Assembly: GCA_024762375.1 (NCBI GenBank)
Contig: JANTHQ010000147.1
Coordinates: 1-5,768 of the forward strand
DNA from: Anaerolineaceae bacterium
Lineage (GTDB): Bacteria; Chloroflexota; Anaerolineae; 4572-78
Reading direction: 5' to 3'
DNA: 5,768 bases
Below are positions 5,001-5,768 of this stretch, piece by piece. Below the pieces are notes generated by a model. It searched no databases, was not told where the DNA came from, and saw only the letters and a program-made list of their open reading frames with translations. The position numbers and the translations under genes are program-made. Positions within the stretch are counted from its first letter, which is position 1. Each line of letters begins with the position of its first letter.

Positions 5001-5768
5001 AAATGGGCGACAGCGGCGACACGTTTTTCATCATCGAATCGGGCACGGCAGAGATGGTCGTGTCATCGCCAAACGCCGAGCCGGTGGTGGTGAAAACGCT
5101 GCACACCGGCGATTATTTCGGCGAAATTGCGCTGTTGCGCGCCGTTCCCCGCACGGTAACCGTGCGCTGCACCGCCGACAGTCAGTTGCTCAGCCTACGC
5201 CGCCAAGATTTTGAGGAAGTGATACAGCACCGCCATTCCACAGCACGCCTGCTGGTCGAAACATCGAGCCACCGCTTGCTGCGCCCCAATCGCAGTCATC
5301 CGCGCCCAAACGCAGAAGATTATTACGACCCCGGCTATCTGCACGAAATTTTGGCGCGGCAAGATGAAGTCACGGTGGTGATGGGCGATATTCACGGTTC
5401 CACATTCATCACCGATGCCGTCGGGCCCGAATTGATGATCCAGTTTTTGGACGAATATCTGTTGCGAATGTCCACCATCATTGTGAATGCGGGGGGCGCA
5501 ATGGACAAAAGTTTGGGCGACAGCGTGATGGGCGTTTTCGGGAAATATCCGGAACGGCGCGGCGAATCGCTGGCGACGCCCGCCCTGCGCGCGCTGCTGG
5601 CGGCCACTCAAATGCGGCAGGAATATCTGACACTGCGGGAAGAGTGGCAGTTGAAAAACCCGAAATTCCTGAAAACAGGGATGGGCATCGGCATTGCCAC
5701 CGGTGAAGTTCGGGTGGGAACCGTCGGGGCAGAGGGGGCGATGGTCGGCGCGGCGGTGAATCTCAGCA
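2003..5768 (+). CDS. Giant multidomain protein: APDFW-type domain, cNMP-binding, NACHT NTPase, TPRs, cNMP-binding, class III nucleotidyl cyclase (3' end beyond window)
   Basis: The frame is open for 1255 codons with no stop and runs off the right edge. Domains in order: (1) Residues 1-180 hold APDFWSWKSELFIF at 164-177, a motif I associate with N-terminal regions of bacterial NTPase/TPR signalling proteins. (2) A cNMP-binding fold spans about 243-345, with phosphate-binding cassette FGEIALIKNIPRTAT (302-316; Glu304, Arg313). (3) NACHT: Walker A GGAGMGKTT (401-409), Walker B VLDGLNEI (490-497), sensor-like MTCRE (522-526) and the distal FAHHTYQEFF motif (713-722). (4) Four 34-residue TPRs span about 808-943. 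(5) A second cNMP-binding domain spans about 963-1082, with FGEIALLRAVPRTVT (1039-1053; Glu1041, Arg1050). (6) The class III cyclase runs from about 1121: GDIHGST (Asp1129), DKSLGDSVMGVF (Lys1169, Asp1173), GIGIATGEV (1228-1236) and VNLS (1252-1255). No signal peptide or membrane segment is visible, so it is probably cytosolic. ATG 2003 is the first start after an in-frame stop at 1994, but its ribosome site is weak (GGA at 1988-1990). ATG 2060 (residue 20) has AGAGAG (2045-2050) at good spacing and is a real alternative. The protein likely couples NTPase-driven sensing to cyclic nucleotide synthesis and read-out. The domain calls are firm, and the biological role is inferred. Confidence 0.93.
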   Translation, partial: MLTLTRPKALPQIAREYVEMNKITNIFADEIRLMTATLRMSTLGGLSVAECGSAELQQSLFEHFRQRLADDQIYLFPFEIDNRQLNLVKSLAELTDQARFKNVELTGKYRAIVIFVHGIEKLSDDERKRFFQLLNFFRDRFTMIAYPIVIWAKPAHVRQMAQSAPDFWSWKSELFIFPADSVEMAASFGPRTRPPLERYIHALLTDSEYIVWNDLYLPLKAIRATEAVQSTTTRDDFSEEELTLLTDIFPQRAQVNPRTKIIRQGEIGQRCYVLLNGEVEVSVTDPLGNRNVITRLKRGAFFGEIALIKNIPRTATVTAITKCEILPLNKPQLRAAAPKIAKLLALMGNVAEKRVDTLAHGVAPAEMSPLRRFASQQIVERPIPSDVWTLIQNDPRAVILGGAGMGKTTALKYITLQLARAAEHDLGAGDAVAIPIFIKLNALGGERSVEGMILNILRGYGIGQSWTEADIRAFLQGTHTEFPAAKVIFVLDGLNEIQGDAATRQMLNQFIQQYRERHHFIMTCREQDYLPIHGFKTVVLQPLTRYDIEAFLVKYMRQERGKRLARDIFSSPQLIELAQTPLALYMFTQLAKKSETLPKNRGVMFDRFTDYLLERVDSEWWKIFGRSQSKTPLALRKQILAQLGLYMQQHRQLTVSKRQWYVIIAKTYVKYHEMPDDAIETVAYGTIEDIHEEIKFSGLIGYSSNIEQHRIEFAHHTYQEFFTALALKQEGASVVQMVATPDALQRWFGTLVLLFGISEQKTELFSEILGDGSDYARIWLAAECLAASGAEIARMTEQWETELPAAQTFPMLFAVGLASYQVGRYPEALTYLLRAAEASPQNAELQYELGALYRQLDQYARAIDHLEAAIRLKPDFVDAYNQLGIAYFDQQKYEEALTIFNTTTQLEPTSPYHYFNLGIVQKVIKDYRNARDTFEIALQLKPDYAEAKTQFELVDRAIRSGVISVLESIPMLSKLSLEQTLSLAQRLQVTTHSAGDTVFEMGDSGDTFFIIESGTAEMVVSSPNAEPVVVKTLHTGDYFGEIALLRAVPRTVTVRCTADSQLLSLRRQDFEEVIQHRHSTARLLVETSSHRLLRPNRSHPRPNAEDYYDPGYLHEILARQDEVTVVMGDIHGSTFITDAVGPELMIQFLDEYLLRMSTIIVNAGGAMDKSLGDSVMGVFGKYPERRGESLATPALRALLAATQMRQEYLTLREEWQLKNPKFLKTGMGIGIATGEVRVGTVGAEGAMVGAAVNLS

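Overview
The window looks like bacterial chromosomal DNA of moderately high GC content, with AT-richer gaps between genes. All three supported coding regions lie on the + strand. The combination of a NACHT/STAND protein, TPRs, an APDFW-type domain, a class III cyclase and short heptad or hexamer repeats is typical of bacteria with large signalling and conflict repertoires, such as Chloroflexota or filamentous cyanobacteria. This is a low-confidence guess from gene style, as no taxonomic marker is present.

Layout. Bases 1-150 are the 3' end of an unrecognised gene. Bases 151-604 are non-coding and unusually structured. They hold a long imperfect inverted repeat (207-262), degenerate CTGANNN heptads on the minus strand (280-300), two tracts of TCTCTA/TCCCTA hexamers (345-380 and 445-466) separated by a hairpin (385-430), and a near-perfect extended -10 sigma70-type promoter (507-535) followed by two tandem 11-bp palindromes (543-565). 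This promoter should drive a P-loop ATPase gene (611-1930, 439 aa) with Walker A, Walker B and a C-terminal winged-helix-like region. A 72-bp gap with more heptads and a 7-bp inverted repeat leads to one very large open frame. It starts at 2003 and is still open at the right edge (1255 codons seen).

The large protein is the main find. In order it carries an N-terminal APDFW-type domain, a cyclic-nucleotide-binding domain, a complete NACHT NTPase, four 34-residue TPRs, a second cyclic-nucleotide-binding domain and a class III nucleotidyl cyclase catalytic domain cut by the window edge. Both nucleotide-binding pockets keep the signature Glu and Arg, and the cyclase keeps both metal-binding Asp residues.

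The inferred working model is as follows. The NACHT/TPR module senses a trigger. The cyclase makes a cyclic nucleotide that the flanking cNMP domains of the same chain can read. The upstream ATPase acts as a partner or regulator. Whether this is a defence, cell-fate or ordinary signalling system cannot be decided from this sequence, and the C-terminal end that could hold an effector is missing.
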